Of a DNA stretch of 64,000 bases, positions 26,603 through 34,914 are shown in pieces. Position 1 is the first letter of the stretch. Each line of letters starts with the position of its first letter. Made by a program: the position numbers and the translations under genes. The DNA is from CBDCUQ01 sp965222835 (lineage in GTDB: Bacteria > Pseudomonadota > Alphaproteobacteria > Rhizobiales > Hyphomicrobiaceae), in NCBI GenBank assembly GCA_965222835.1, contig CBDCUQ010000003.1, forward strand, positions 992,001 through 1,056,000, in the 5' to 3' direction. Below the pieces are notes generated by a model, which was not told the DNA's origin, searched no databases, and worked only from the letters and a program-made list of their open reading frames with translations.

Positions 26603-26775
26603 ATGATCAAGTACGAAAATTACGGCTTTGGCGCCCGGGATGTGAATGGCTTTAGAAGCCGGCTTTTTCGATCCCCTTTGCCCGCAAGAAGCTTTACTTT
26701 CTCAAGCGCGCTGAACAGCTGGAGCGCTATCTGAAAGGATTGTCTCCAGCTGGTGCGCGTTACGTCCTGAAATAA
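26603..26775 (+). pseudogene. Possible decayed small gene
   Basis: A frame from the ATG at 26603 reads MIKYENYGFGARDVNGF. The neighbouring frame then reads KPAFSIPFARKKLYFLKRAE and QLERYLKGLSPAGARYVLK up to a TAA at 26773-26775. The latter looks like a real helical C-terminus, but it is cut off from the start by an in-frame TAG at 26653. One missing base near 26651 would join them. I do not recognise the family. Both parts lie in the degenerate zone between the GYF gene and the TIR-Amt gene. Confidence 0.25.
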
Positions 26776-26787
26776 GATGGTGATTTC

Positions 26788-28632
26788 TCAGTTGGTCGTC
26801 TCCGGCGGCTTGAGACCCACGGCAATGTCGAGAGTCTTCAAGATGATCACAGAGACCAGACCGCTCCAGAGTGCGACGCTCACAAGTCCATAGATTTGGT
26901 TGAGCACCTGAGTGACCACGTCTACACCCAAACCTGCTCCACCAAACGCCTCGGCCGTAAGCACACCGGTACCAATCATTCCAATTGTGCCACCACCAGC
27001 CAAGATGCCCAGTATGTTGAGCCTCTCGTCATGGGAGATGCGATTCCGGATGACGGACGTCAGGATCAAGCAGGATAGGCCAGAGAGGAGGCCCGAGAGC
27101 GCTGCCCCCATCGGTCCAACATTGCCTGCAGCAGAGAGGGACGCGACAAGTCCTGCCATTGCCCCCCACATGAGACCAAGCGGCGACATTTCTCCTTTCG
27201 TTGTGCTTTCCACCAGAAGCCATGCCAGGGCCGCTGTCGCCGTGGCCATGATCGCAGAATAGACCGACGTCATAGCCTTTACATCGGCCGACAGATAAGA
27301 GCCGGCGATCAATCCGAGCCAGCCAAGCAAAAGAAATGATGCCCCAAGCAACGGCATTGCTGAATTGCCGGTCAATATGGATGCAGGCTCTATGTCCGCC
27401 TTTTTTTCAATGAAAATCAACCCAACGAGGCCAGAGATACCGACGGTTGTTGCAATGCTGAGGCCTCCAGCAAAGTCGAGAACATTCATGTCAGCGAGAA
27501 AACCGCCGCCCCAGACCCAATGTGTTACGGGGACGAAAACGAGCGTAACCCAAAGAGCGGAAAATAGCATGAGGGCGTGAAACTTTATGCGTTCAACGAA
27601 GGCACCTGTGATCAAACATGTGCCCAATAAGGCATAAAGCATTGAATTGAAGACGAACACGTAGCCTGGAACGCCCGCTAAGAGACTGGATGGGTTTGTT
27701 CCCGCTCGAAATGCTTCCGATAATCCGCCGACGTAGGCGTTTTGGTTTCCACCATCGGCAAAGCTGAGGCTGTGGCCGTAGCTCAGCCAGACGACCCCGG
27801 TGAGTGTTATCACCCACATCAATTGCCTTGCCATCTCCTGTACATTCCTGCTGGCACTGAGACTGCCATAGAACAGGATTACTCCCGGAAAGAGGGTGGC
27901 GGCGGCCAGCAGCGACGTGCTCATCAAAAAAGCAGTGTCAGGCCCAGAGATTTTCTGTTCCGTGGCCGGGTCGGCAGGAGGTAGTGCAAACTGCATCAAC
28001 AGCACGGCCGACAGAACGAGTAGCCATACGCCCACCATGCCGGCAATCTGGGGTACCCAAGGCATTTCCGGCCCTTGCGCGCTTGGAGCGGTCGTCTCCT
28101 TTACGCGTGCTTTTTTGGCGGCACGCCGCTCGGCCCTGAGGGCCTCCCGGCGTTCGTCCTCGACGCGCTGAAGCGCGTGTTGGACTTCGGCGATAAGTCT
28201 TTGCGTATCGGTCTTGAAGCGTTCATTTGTAACGCTGACGACCTGCAGGTAAGATAGATCCTTGAGGTCTTCTGGGAGCGCCTCGCGATCGGGAATGGCT
28301 GCCTTGCCCACCACCACGGGGATAATGCGCTTCTGCCGGTCGAGCGCTGCTTTGAGCTCTATGCGGACCCAATCTTGCGAGGCATTTGGCGGATCGTAAT
28401 CGGTCTTATCAAGAAGTGAATGCCATTCTCGCCCAATGATCGAAAGGACAACATCCGATTGGTCGATAAGCGCCAAGAGCTTCTCAACATAATTCTCGCC
28501 CCCGCGGATCCCCCCTTCAACATCCATCTTGACCCCGTTAGCACCGAACTCGGCCTCCAACTTCTGATAGATGGCCTGGGTGAAACCCGGGTCGTCGTCC
28601 CGCCGATAGTTGATAAAGATCGTTCCGCTCAT
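26788..28632 (-). CDS. TIR domain fused to an Amt/Rh-type ammonium-channel domain
   Basis: 614 residues. Residues 1-150 are a TIR_2-type domain: TIFINYRRDDD at the N-terminal strand, VVLSIIGREWHSLL, then SQDWVRIELKAAL, where Glu92 sits at the catalytic Glu position of NAD-cleaving TIRs, and RIIPVVVG. A charged, Arg/Glu/Ala-rich helical linker follows (150-185), one extra membrane helix (about 193-216), and from about 230 to 605 an Amt/Rh fold: DTAFLMSTSLLAAATLFPG, FYGSLSASRNV, THWVWGGGF and DFAGG. Both pore histidines are missing: TVVH is LSIA394 and GVHG is GILA, with Leu544 at the His position. Asp386 and Phe328 are kept. The domain may therefore be a sensor or membrane anchor rather than a transporter. 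The direction of signalling is inference. It stands alone, with decayed genes downstream and a 377-bp non-coding gap upstream. Confidence 0.85.
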   Translation of the reverse strand: MSGTIFINYRRDDDPGFTQAIYQKLEAEFGANGVKMDVEGGIRGGENYVEKLLALIDQSDVVLSIIGREWHSLLDKTDYDPPNASQDWVRIELKAALDRQKRIIPVVVGKAAIPDREALPEDLKDLSYLQVVSVTNERFKTDTQRLIAEVQHALQRVEDERREALRAERRAAKKARVKETTAPSAQGPEMPWVPQIAGMVGVWLLVLSAVLLMQFALPPADPATEQKISGPDTAFLMSTSLLAAATLFPGVILFYGSLSASRNVQEMARQLMWVITLTGVVWLSYGHSLSFADGGNQNAYVGGLSEAFRAGTNPSSLLAGVPGYVFVFNSMLYALLGTCLITGAFVERIKFHALMLFSALWVTLVFVPVTHWVWGGGFLADMNVLDFAGGLSIATTVGISGLVGLIFIEKKADIEPASILTGNSAMPLLGASFLLLGWLGLIAGSYLSADVKAMTSVYSAIMATATAALAWLLVESTTKGEMSPLGLMWGAMAGLVASLSAAGNVGPMGAALSGLLSGLSCLILTSVIRNRISHDERLNILGILAGGGTIGMIGTGVLTAEAFGGAGLGVDVVTQVLNQIYGLVSVALWSGLVSVIILKTLDIAVGLKPPETTN

Positions 28633-29009
28633 GACCGAAAGCCGTGCTCATGTTCGTTGTTCGAGGCAATGTGATTTGCAGCATCATGCCAGGCAAGCAC
28701 CGCGCCGTTCTCCAGAAACACCATGCCAACCCGAGAACTGAGATAACGATAGAGTGCCTAAGACTGTGATGAAAGTCTCCTGTGACGGCGCGTTAGGATT
28801 CTATGTCGGGTGTTTGCAGCAAGATCACATTTGTCGCCTACGGGATCCGATAGCGTTGTTGCCGAATGTCAGCTGCGGGTCAGAACCGGTCATGTGCCGC
28901 ACATTTGCAGTGCGGCATTTCGTGCGCGCTAGGCAGACATTACGGCGAGTTGGGTCGGTGTTCACTAAAGAAGACAAAACAGATGTCAAAAACGCGCCAC
29001 GCGGCCTCG
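28633..29009. other. Intergenic gap with a hairpin
   Basis: 377 bp between the divergent 5' end of the TIR-Amt gene and the 3' end of argG (both on the minus strand). I see no gene. At 28895-28917 there is a perfect 8-bp hairpin, tgccgcac / gtgcggca with loop atttgca, about 90 bp downstream of the argG stop. Reading leftwards no T-tract follows, so it is not a clear terminator. The stretch around 28860-28900 resembles non-coding repeat debris seen in some Rhizobiales genomes, from memory only. Confidence 0.35.
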
Positions 29010-30254
29010 TCACCTCTTCCTTTTCCGCATCTCTAGCGTGCGTAGGCGAAGGGCGTTGAGGCGGATGAAGCCTTCGGCGTCTTTCTGGTCGTAGGCGCCT
29101 TTGTCGTCCTCAAAGGTGACAAGCTCTTCAGAGTAGAGAGACTTGTCGCTCTTGCGGCCGATGACAATGACGTTGCCCTTGTAAAGCTTGAGGCGCACCT
29201 CACCTTCGACGTGCTCCTGGCTCCTGTCGATTAAGGCTTGCAGCATTTCGCGTTCGGGCGCGAACCAGAAGCCGTTGTAGACGAGCTCGGCGTAGCGCGG
29301 CATCAGCTCGTCTTTTAGGTGGGCTGCGCCGCGGTCCAGCGTCAGGCTTTCGATGGCGCGGTGGGCGGCCAGCAGGATGGTGCCGCCTGGTGTTTCATAA
29401 ACGCCGCGTGATTTCATGCCGACGAAGCGGTTTTCAACGAGATCGACGCGGCCAACGGCGTTGTCGCGTCCGAGATCATTCAAGGCCGCGAGTAGCTCGG
29501 CCGGGCTCATGTTCTTCCCGTTAAGCGAGACGGCGTCGCCCTTTTTGAAGCCGATGGTGATGATGGTTGGTTTGTCGGGAGCCTCCTCGGGCGCGATGGT
29601 GCGCATGTAGACGTACGGCGGCGGCTCTTCGTTCGGGTCTTCGAGCACCTTTCCTTCCGATGACGAGTGCAAAAGGTTGGCATCGACCGAGAAGGGAGCT
29701 TCGCCGCGCTTGTCTTTGGCGACCGGGATCTGGTGCTTTTCGGCGAACGCAATCAAGTCTTCGCGGCTCTTGAATTCCCACTCACGCCAGGGCGAGATGA
29801 TCTTGATGCCCGGTTCCAGCGCATAATAGCCGAGCTCGAAGCGGACCTGATCATTGCCTTTGCCGGTGGCGCCGTGGCAGACGGCGTCGGCGCCAAGCTT
29901 ACGCGCGATCTCGATCTGTTTCTTGGAGATGAGGGGGCGCGCAATGGACGTGCCAAGCAGGTAGACGCCTTCGTAGAGCGCGTTGGCCCGGAACATGGGG
30001 TAGACGTAGTCGCGGACGAACTCTTCCCGGACATCCTCGATAAAGACGTGCTCGGGTTTTATGCCAAGCATCAGCGCCTTTTCGCGGGCGGGGTCGAGCT
30101 CCTCACCCTGGCCGAGATCTGCCGTGTACGTGATCACCTCACAGCCGTAGGTCTCCTGCAGCCACTTCAAGATGATTGAGGTATCGAGGCCGCCCGAATA
30201 AGCGAGGACCACCTTGTTGATACTCTTCTCTACGGTTCTACCTGCTGCTGTCAT
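29010..30254 (-). CDS. argG: Argininosuccinate synthase
   Basis: Cytosolic ligase joining citrulline and aspartate with ATP in arginine synthesis. 414 residues, the usual size. The N-terminal PP-loop VVLAYSGGLDTSIILKWL binds ATP, followed by GTSIARPLI, CHGATGKGNDQVRFE (substrate binding), and VYETPGGTILLAAHRA. The ATG at 30254 is followed by a short leader (TAAGRTVEKSINK). It stands alone, with no other arg gene in the window. Confidence 0.97.
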   Translation of the reverse strand: MTAAGRTVEKSINKVVLAYSGGLDTSIILKWLQETYGCEVITYTADLGQGEELDPAREKALMLGIKPEHVFIEDVREEFVRDYVYPMFRANALYEGVYLLGTSIARPLISKKQIEIARKLGADAVCHGATGKGNDQVRFELGYYALEPGIKIISPWREWEFKSREDLIAFAEKHQIPVAKDKRGEAPFSVDANLLHSSSEGKVLEDPNEEPPPYVYMRTIAPEEAPDKPTIITIGFKKGDAVSLNGKNMSPAELLAALNDLGRDNAVGRVDLVENRFVGMKSRGVYETPGGTILLAAHRAIESLTLDRGAAHLKDELMPRYAELVYNGFWFAPEREMLQALIDRSQEHVEGEVRLKLYKGNVIVIGRKSDKSLYSEELVTFEDDKGAYDQKDAEGFIRLNALRLRTLEMRKRKR

Positions 30255-30382
30255 AACCCCGCCCTTCAGATCACGAGTTTCCCTGTCGAACGGCGCACTA
30301 TAGGCCCGGCCGATTCCGCTTCAAGTGGTGGCACCGGCCCGCGGCCATGCGCCTGGGGCACGTTCAACCTGCCTGGCCATTG

Positions 30383-30440
30383 CTCTCCCTCGCCCGGCCA
30401 CCCACAGCGATGATGGATTGGGTGGCCGGGCCGGGGAGAG
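30383..30440. repeat. Dispersed palindromic repeat, copy 2
   Basis: A 58-bp palindrome between the divergent argG and the lysine-rich gene. The 22-bp left arm begins ctctccctcgcccggcc, the right arm ends ggccgggccggggagag, and the loop is cagcgatgatggat. The reverse complement of this loop resembles the loops of the copies at 18401 and 53901, so this copy is in the opposite orientation. The rest of the 370-bp gap (30255-30624) shows nothing else that I recognise. Confidence 0.75.
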
Positions 30441-30624
30441 GGCGGTACGACTTAAACTGACGAGGCTGTGGGCCACGTTTCGGGGATTTGCGGCCGGTTT
30501 CCAGAAGGACTATGGTGCCCGCCAGCCGGAGACCTGGACGACCGGCCTGCCCCAACATCAATTCGCCGTGTTTCTGGTCAGACCTCGGGGTCGAGCCCTG
30601 CCAATTCGAAAGGACGTTGCTGCC

Positions 30625-31599
30625 GTGACGCGCAGAACCTGGGTTTTGATATCAGCTCTCTTGGGCGCGCTCTTTGTTCTGCCCGGAACAAGCCTTCGCG
30701 CGCAGCAGGGTGCAGCGCCGGCTGGCGGCGGCGCGGCGGCGGCGCCTGCGTTGATCCCCCCGGCGGTCGCTGACAAATCGGTGGCCGAGGACGAGGCCAA
30801 GAAGAAGCCTAAGGCGCCTAAGGCGACGGTGCCCGATGGCAAACCCACTGCAACAACTGGCGGTGAGCCCTCAAAGGAGAAGGCGGCTGCGAAGGGCCCG
30901 GAGGATGTAAAGAGACCCGCGAAAAAGGCCGCCACTACGAAGGCGTCCGACGACAAGGTGCCATCCAAACCGACGAGCGTGATCAACGCGAAGGACAAGG
31001 TGAAGGACAAGCCGAAGACTAAGGTCGAGGCCAAAGACAAGAAGAAGGCCGACCCCAAGAACAAAGCCACATGGGCGCCGGCTCAACCGAAGGCAAAGGC
31101 AGCTGCGCCCACGCCGAAAAAAGCGAAGCCGAAGCCGAAGTCGAAGACCAAGACCAAGACCAAGGCTAAGGCCAAGACGACGAAGAAGACGGCCGCCAAG
31201 CCGAAGAAACCTGAAGTTCTGCCTTGGGCGAAGAAGCCGGGCACTTCCGCCAAAACAACCGGTGCTACGGGTGCTGCCTATCGGGCAAAAGCTTCTAAGA
31301 CCTGCAAAGGTTTGTTCGAGGCCCTCTGCCGGGAAACACCGGCTTGCACTTGGGTTGCCGATATCAGAATTGAGGGAGGGCCTGATATCAAAGCCCATTG
31401 CATGGACCAGCCCGGTAGGAAGAAGAAAAAGACCAAGAAAAAGAAGCCAAGTGGCTCGAAGACCAAGGCCAAAAAGGCCGCCGTGACCAAGCCGCCGGCG
31501 GTTAAGAAGCCAGCCGCGGCCAAGCCCGTTCCCAAGAAGCCGGTGAAGCCCGTTGTCGAGGTGCCGCCGGCCACGGGCACACTAACGCCGCCGCAATAA
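30625..31599 (+). CDS. Secreted lysine/alanine-rich protein with a small cysteine domain
   Basis: 324 residues from a GTG at 30625, with AAGGA 10 bases upstream. A Sec signal peptide (TWVLISALLGALFVLPG, cut near SLRAQ) is followed by a very basic region of Lys/Ala/Pro/Thr (for example KPKSKTKTKTKAKAKTTKK). From about residue 220 there is a compact segment with four Cys: SKTCKGLFEALCRETPACTW and IKAHCMDQPG. A second lysine-rich stretch (KKKKTKKKK) and a Pro-Lys tail end the protein. It looks like a periplasmic or exported polycation that might bind polyanions or the wall. Not recognised as a named family. The longer frame to 30325 crosses the palindrome and is unlikely. Confidence 0.6.
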   Translation: MTRRTWVLISALLGALFVLPGTSLRAQQGAAPAGGGAAAAPALIPPAVADKSVAEDEAKKKPKAPKATVPDGKPTATTGGEPSKEKAAAKGPEDVKRPAKKAATTKASDDKVPSKPTSVINAKDKVKDKPKTKVEAKDKKKADPKNKATWAPAQPKAKAAAPTPKKAKPKPKSKTKTKTKAKAKTTKKTAAKPKKPEVLPWAKKPGTSAKTTGATGAAYRAKASKTCKGLFEALCRETPACTWVADIRIEGGPDIKAHCMDQPGRKKKKTKKKKPSGSKTKAKKAAVTKPPAVKKPAAAKPVPKKPVKPVVEVPPATGTLTPPQ

Positions 31600-31623
31600 C
31601 TGTCGGGGTTTATTCTTGAAAGC

Positions 31624-32229
31624 CTAGACGCCCGTGCCGGTCGGCCACTTCCAGAGAAGCGGCATCGCGAACGGCGCGAACCACATGGTCGACATCAGCT
31701 GGTTGCGAAAGGTGCGCACCGTCGCGGCATGACCGCCGTCGCTGCGAAAACTTGAGAAGAGTTCGTCCATCTGTTCGCCTGCTGCCTCGGCGGCATCGAG
31801 CATGGCGGCGTTGGCTTCGGCGGCAGGCCAGGCCACGTCGCGCGGCACACCTGTAGTCATCATCGCGTATGCCATCGGCCAAGCAGCTGGTGTCGCGCTT
31901 GCCGGAAACATTGAAAACCAAAAGTGGAAGGGTGACGTCATCGCGGGGGCAGCACCACCGAACGGGAAGAACATATTGAAGTTCGGGAGGGCCCAGGCCG
32001 CCATCGGTGTTGGCGGCGGGGCCGGATACAGACTGCTGCCTGTGGACGGGTTTGGATTGAACCAGCTTTTTGGGCGCGCTTCGGGTTCGATCATCCGGCT
32101 CGCCGCGTCGCTCCAAAGCCGAAGCGCGTCCTGGGTCATCGCCCAGTATGCGGCGTTGGCCGCATTGGCGTAGCCAAACATGGCATTCGCGTAGCTTTTC
32201 GCGAAACGGTCTTGCCGGTTATCCATCAT
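31624..32229 (-). CDS. Hypothetical protein, phasin-like N-terminus
   Basis: 201 residues, rich in Ala, Met, Phe, Pro and Trp. The N-terminal ~50 residues (RFAKSYANAMFGYANAANAA, then WAMTQDALRLWSDAA) look like one amphipathic helix, as in phasins or PHA-associated proteins. A Pro-rich linker and an aromatic-rich middle (PNFNMFFPFGGAAPAM) follow. The end (FRNQLMSTMWFAPFAMPLLW) is hydrophobic. No signal peptide. The amphipathic and aromatic character suggests association with membranes or granules, but this is only inference. The start uses the codon at 32229; Met2 at 32226 is equally possible. Confidence 0.5.
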   Translation of the reverse strand: MMDNRQDRFAKSYANAMFGYANAANAAYWAMTQDALRLWSDAASRMIEPEARPKSWFNPNPSTGSSLYPAPPPTPMAAWALPNFNMFFPFGGAAPAMTSPFHFWFSMFPASATPAAWPMAYAMMTTGVPRDVAWPAAEANAAMLDAAEAAGEQMDELFSSFRSDGGHAATVRTFRNQLMSTMWFAPFAMPLLWKWPTGTGV

Positions 32230-32385
32230 CGGCCGGTGCTCCTCATGGGGTCGGGGACCAAGTTCGGGAAATCAAGGTACAGCAATATTGTGCACTGCAG
32301 CAAAAATATCGCAGTTTTGCCGGAAATACAATTGTCAAAGCTGATTCTGAAAAAAGCCATAAGACACCACCTGAACACCGGCCCG

Positions 32386-32814
32386 TCAGGCATTGCGTCC
32401 AGCAAGGGCCCAATAGACGAAGCCGCCACAGAAGCCCGCTGTGGCCAAGACCTGCCAGACGATGGCCTGCGGCATTTCAATCGTCCCGCCAGACCCAAGC
32501 CCTGCCAACAAGGGAACGATCGCGAGGCTGATCCCGCCGCCGACGACGTAATAAAGCCAGTTTCGGATTCGTGCGACCTCCCCGACGATGACGACAGCAA
32601 GGGCGGGAAGAATTGTTAAACCGCTTGCGAGAGCGATGCCTTGAAAGAACGCACTCACGATGGTTCCGGCCTCATCGAATCCTGGCTCCATGCCAGTCAT
32701 CGCGCGTGTGACGTGCTCGAGGCCGAGCGTCACGACGACGGCTCCGGCCGCAAAGGCCGCAAGAACGAATGCAATGGGGATGAGGATCAACCGGCCAAGT
32801 GTGCGCCAAAACAT
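32386..32814 (-). CDS. Small four-helix membrane protein
   Basis: 142 residues with four hydrophobic helices: LGRLILIPIAFVLAAFAAG, AFFQGIALASGLTILPALAV, WLYYVVGGGISLAIVPLLAG and IVWQVLATAGFCGGFVYWAL. No catalytic motif. Start ATG at 32814, five bases after the stop of rlmN on the same strand with GAGG inside the rlmN end, so it is translationally linked to rlmN. Membrane topology is clear; the function is unknown. Confidence 0.65.
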   Translation of the reverse strand: MFWRTLGRLILIPIAFVLAAFAAGAVVVTLGLEHVTRAMTGMEPGFDEAGTIVSAFFQGIALASGLTILPALAVVIVGEVARIRNWLYYVVGGGISLAIVPLLAGLGSGGTIEMPQAIVWQVLATAGFCGGFVYWALAGRNA

Positions 32815-32819
32815 GTCTG

Positions 32820-34049
32820 TCACGCCTCGCCCATTTGCTTGGCACTTGATGATGTGTGGCGACGGTCCTGCGCACGAAGCTTCACACTTTCGGATCGCAG
32901 CTGACCGCAGGCCGCAAGAATATCGCGGCCCCTCGGTGTGCGAACGGGACTTGCGTAACCTGCCCGATTGACGACATCGGCAAAGGTCTCGATGGTTTCC
33001 CAATCCGAACACTCGTATTTGGATCCCGGCCACGGATTGAACGGGATGAGATTGATCTTGGCGGGAATGTTGGCAAGTCGCCGGATGAGGGCCCGCGCGT
33101 CTGCGAGGCTGTCGTTCACACCCTTAAGCATCACGTACTCAAAGGTGATGCGCTTGGCGTTGGAAAGGCCCGGATAGTTGCGGCAGGCCTCCAAAAGGTC
33201 TGCGATCGGGTACTTTTTGTTGATAGGGACGAGCACATCGCGCAAGTCGTCATGCACGGCGTGCAAAGATATCGCCAGCATGGTTCCGGATTCGCGGCCC
33301 CAGCGGACGATTTCCGGAACAATACCCGACGTCGAAAGCGTAATCCGGCGCTTGGAGACTGAGAGTCCTTCGCCGTCGGCGGTTACTTCCATAGCATCGC
33401 GCACATTATCGACGTTGTAGAGGGGCTCGCCCATGCCCATCAGGACAACATTGGTAATCTTGCGTTCCGTGTTGGGGAGGAGGCGTCCATCGGCAGGCGG
33501 CGTTGCCCCTGGCCAATCGCCGATACGGTCGCGCGCCAACAGGATCTGTCCGACGATTTCTTCAGCTTCCAAATTCCGCACGAGGCGCTGCGTGCCCGTG
33601 TGGCAGAAGGTGCAGGTCAGCGTACATCCGACCTGCGAGGAGATACACAGCGTACCGCGCTCTTCCTCCGGGATATACACGCACTCGATTTCGGGTGCTT
33701 TCGCTTCGTGGCCGCGCCTGGGTAATCGCAGCAGCCATTTTCTTGTGCCATCGATGGAGACCTGCTCCGACACAATCTCCAGACGGTCCAATGTAAATTG
33801 CGCTTCGAGGGCACGCCGCAGGTCTTTGGAGACGTCCGTCATTGCGTCAAAGCTCGTGACACCCATGACGTAAATCCAGCGCCACAGTTGCGAGACACGC
33901 ATTCGGACCTGCTTTTCGGGAACCCCGATAGACAGGAGCGCTTCGGTCAGCCGCCGCCGCCCCGCGCCTGCGAGCGAGGGCTTTCGGTCCGCTGCCTCGG
34001 CGAGTGCGGACGCTTCGGATTGGCGGGTTGTGTCGAGGAGGACGACCAT
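32820..34049 (-). CDS. rlmN: Dual-specificity RNA methyltransferase RlmN
   Basis: Radical SAM enzyme that makes m2A2503 in 23S rRNA and m2A37 in some tRNAs. 409 residues from the ATG at 34049. Key signs are the N-terminal RQLWRWIY-like SQLWRWIYVMG, CISSQVGCTLTCTFCHTG (CX3CX2C in CTLTCTFC), NVVLMGMGEPLYN, SLHAVHDDLRD, NLIPFNPWPG and the C-terminal region with the methyl-carrying Cys in ILAACGQL. The frame is open to 34220, but 409 residues fits the family. A small membrane protein gene follows by five bases. Confidence 0.95.
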   Translation of the reverse strand: MVVLLDTTRQSEASALAEAADRKPSLAGAGRRRLTEALLSIGVPEKQVRMRVSQLWRWIYVMGVTSFDAMTDVSKDLRRALEAQFTLDRLEIVSEQVSIDGTRKWLLRLPRRGHEAKAPEIECVYIPEEERGTLCISSQVGCTLTCTFCHTGTQRLVRNLEAEEIVGQILLARDRIGDWPGATPPADGRLLPNTERKITNVVLMGMGEPLYNVDNVRDAMEVTADGEGLSVSKRRITLSTSGIVPEIVRWGRESGTMLAISLHAVHDDLRDVLVPINKKYPIADLLEACRNYPGLSNAKRITFEYVMLKGVNDSLADARALIRRLANIPAKINLIPFNPWPGSKYECSDWETIETFADVVNRAGYASPVRTPRGRDILAACGQLRSESVKLRAQDRRHTSSSAKQMGEA

Positions 34050-34232
34050 TCGGGCTCGAGCGATTGAGGATTGGCTCCGTTCTGCCCCGTGTCTACAGGG
34101 GTTTCTGAGGATTTGGAAGTCATGGCCCGGCTGTGGCGCCGTTGCATTCACATTGAGGTACAAGCAGGGTGGCCGGATTGGGGCTCCGTAGCTATTCTCG
34201 CGGCTAGGCTCACCTGTCAAAATGGAGCATTC

Positions 34233-34865
34233 ATGTATCGGATCACGCGCATTTTTCTGGCCGGTTTCCTGGCGCTCCTACCGCTTATCCTTACAGTCTT
34301 TGTCGTAGGCTGGGTGGTCACCCTTCTCAACGACTACATCGGACCGAACAGCTGGTTTGGCGGCGTGCTCATTTCGCTCGGCATCGGAGTCGGTATTTCG
34401 TCGTACGCGCCTTATGTCATCGGTTTGCTCATACTTTTGTTCGCGATCTTTGTGCTGGGCCTCATATTCGAATCGCAGATCGGTGCATGGGTGGCGGAAA
34501 CTTTCGACCGCATGTTCGCGCGCATTCCGGTGATATCGAGCGTCTACGACCTGACGAAGCGCTTTACGTCCATCGTCGACACCAAAGAGGGCGGCGATCT
34601 CAAGAATATGAAGCCCGTTTGGTGCTTCTTTGGCGGCGAACCCGGTGCCGCTGTACTCGCACTCTTACCCTCTCCCAAGACGATCCAAATTGGCAATGAG
34701 GCGTATGTCGGCATTCTGGTTCCGTCCGCGCCTGTTCCCGTCGGCGGCGCGCTTATCTATGTGCCCGCTGCCTGGGTCAAACCCGCCGAAGGCGGTGTCG
34801 ATGAGCTTATGAGTGTCTACGTGTCGATGGGAGTGACGCCGCCGCGCGGTGCAAAGACGGCGTAA
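34233..34865 (+). CDS. DUF502 family membrane protein
   Basis: 210 residues. Two membrane segments (FLAGFLALLPLILTVFVVGW and YVIGLLILLFAIFVLGLIF) are followed by RIPVISSVYDLTKRFTSIV and a soluble region with the family's PSAPVPVGGALIYVP motif near the end. DUF502 proteins are common in proteobacteria with no settled role. GGAG lies upstream of the ATG at 34233. It is divergent from rlmN. Confidence 0.85.
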   Translation: MYRITRIFLAGFLALLPLILTVFVVGWVVTLLNDYIGPNSWFGGVLISLGIGVGISSYAPYVIGLLILLFAIFVLGLIFESQIGAWVAETFDRMFARIPVISSVYDLTKRFTSIVDTKEGGDLKNMKPVWCFFGGEPGAAVLALLPSPKTIQIGNEAYVGILVPSAPVPVGGALIYVPAAWVKPAEGGVDELMSVYVSMGVTPPRGAKTA

Positions 34866-34914
34866 CGACCAGCTGGCGGATCGTGGGGTTGGCGCAAACG
34901 GTACACGATGTGAA

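Noticed and set aside
26788..28632. Functional ammonium transporter amtB
   Set aside because: No glnK neighbour, both pore histidines are absent and a TIR domain is attached.
32820..33362. Plus-strand open frame inside rlmN
   Set aside because: It is a shadow of the conserved rlmN coding sequence.
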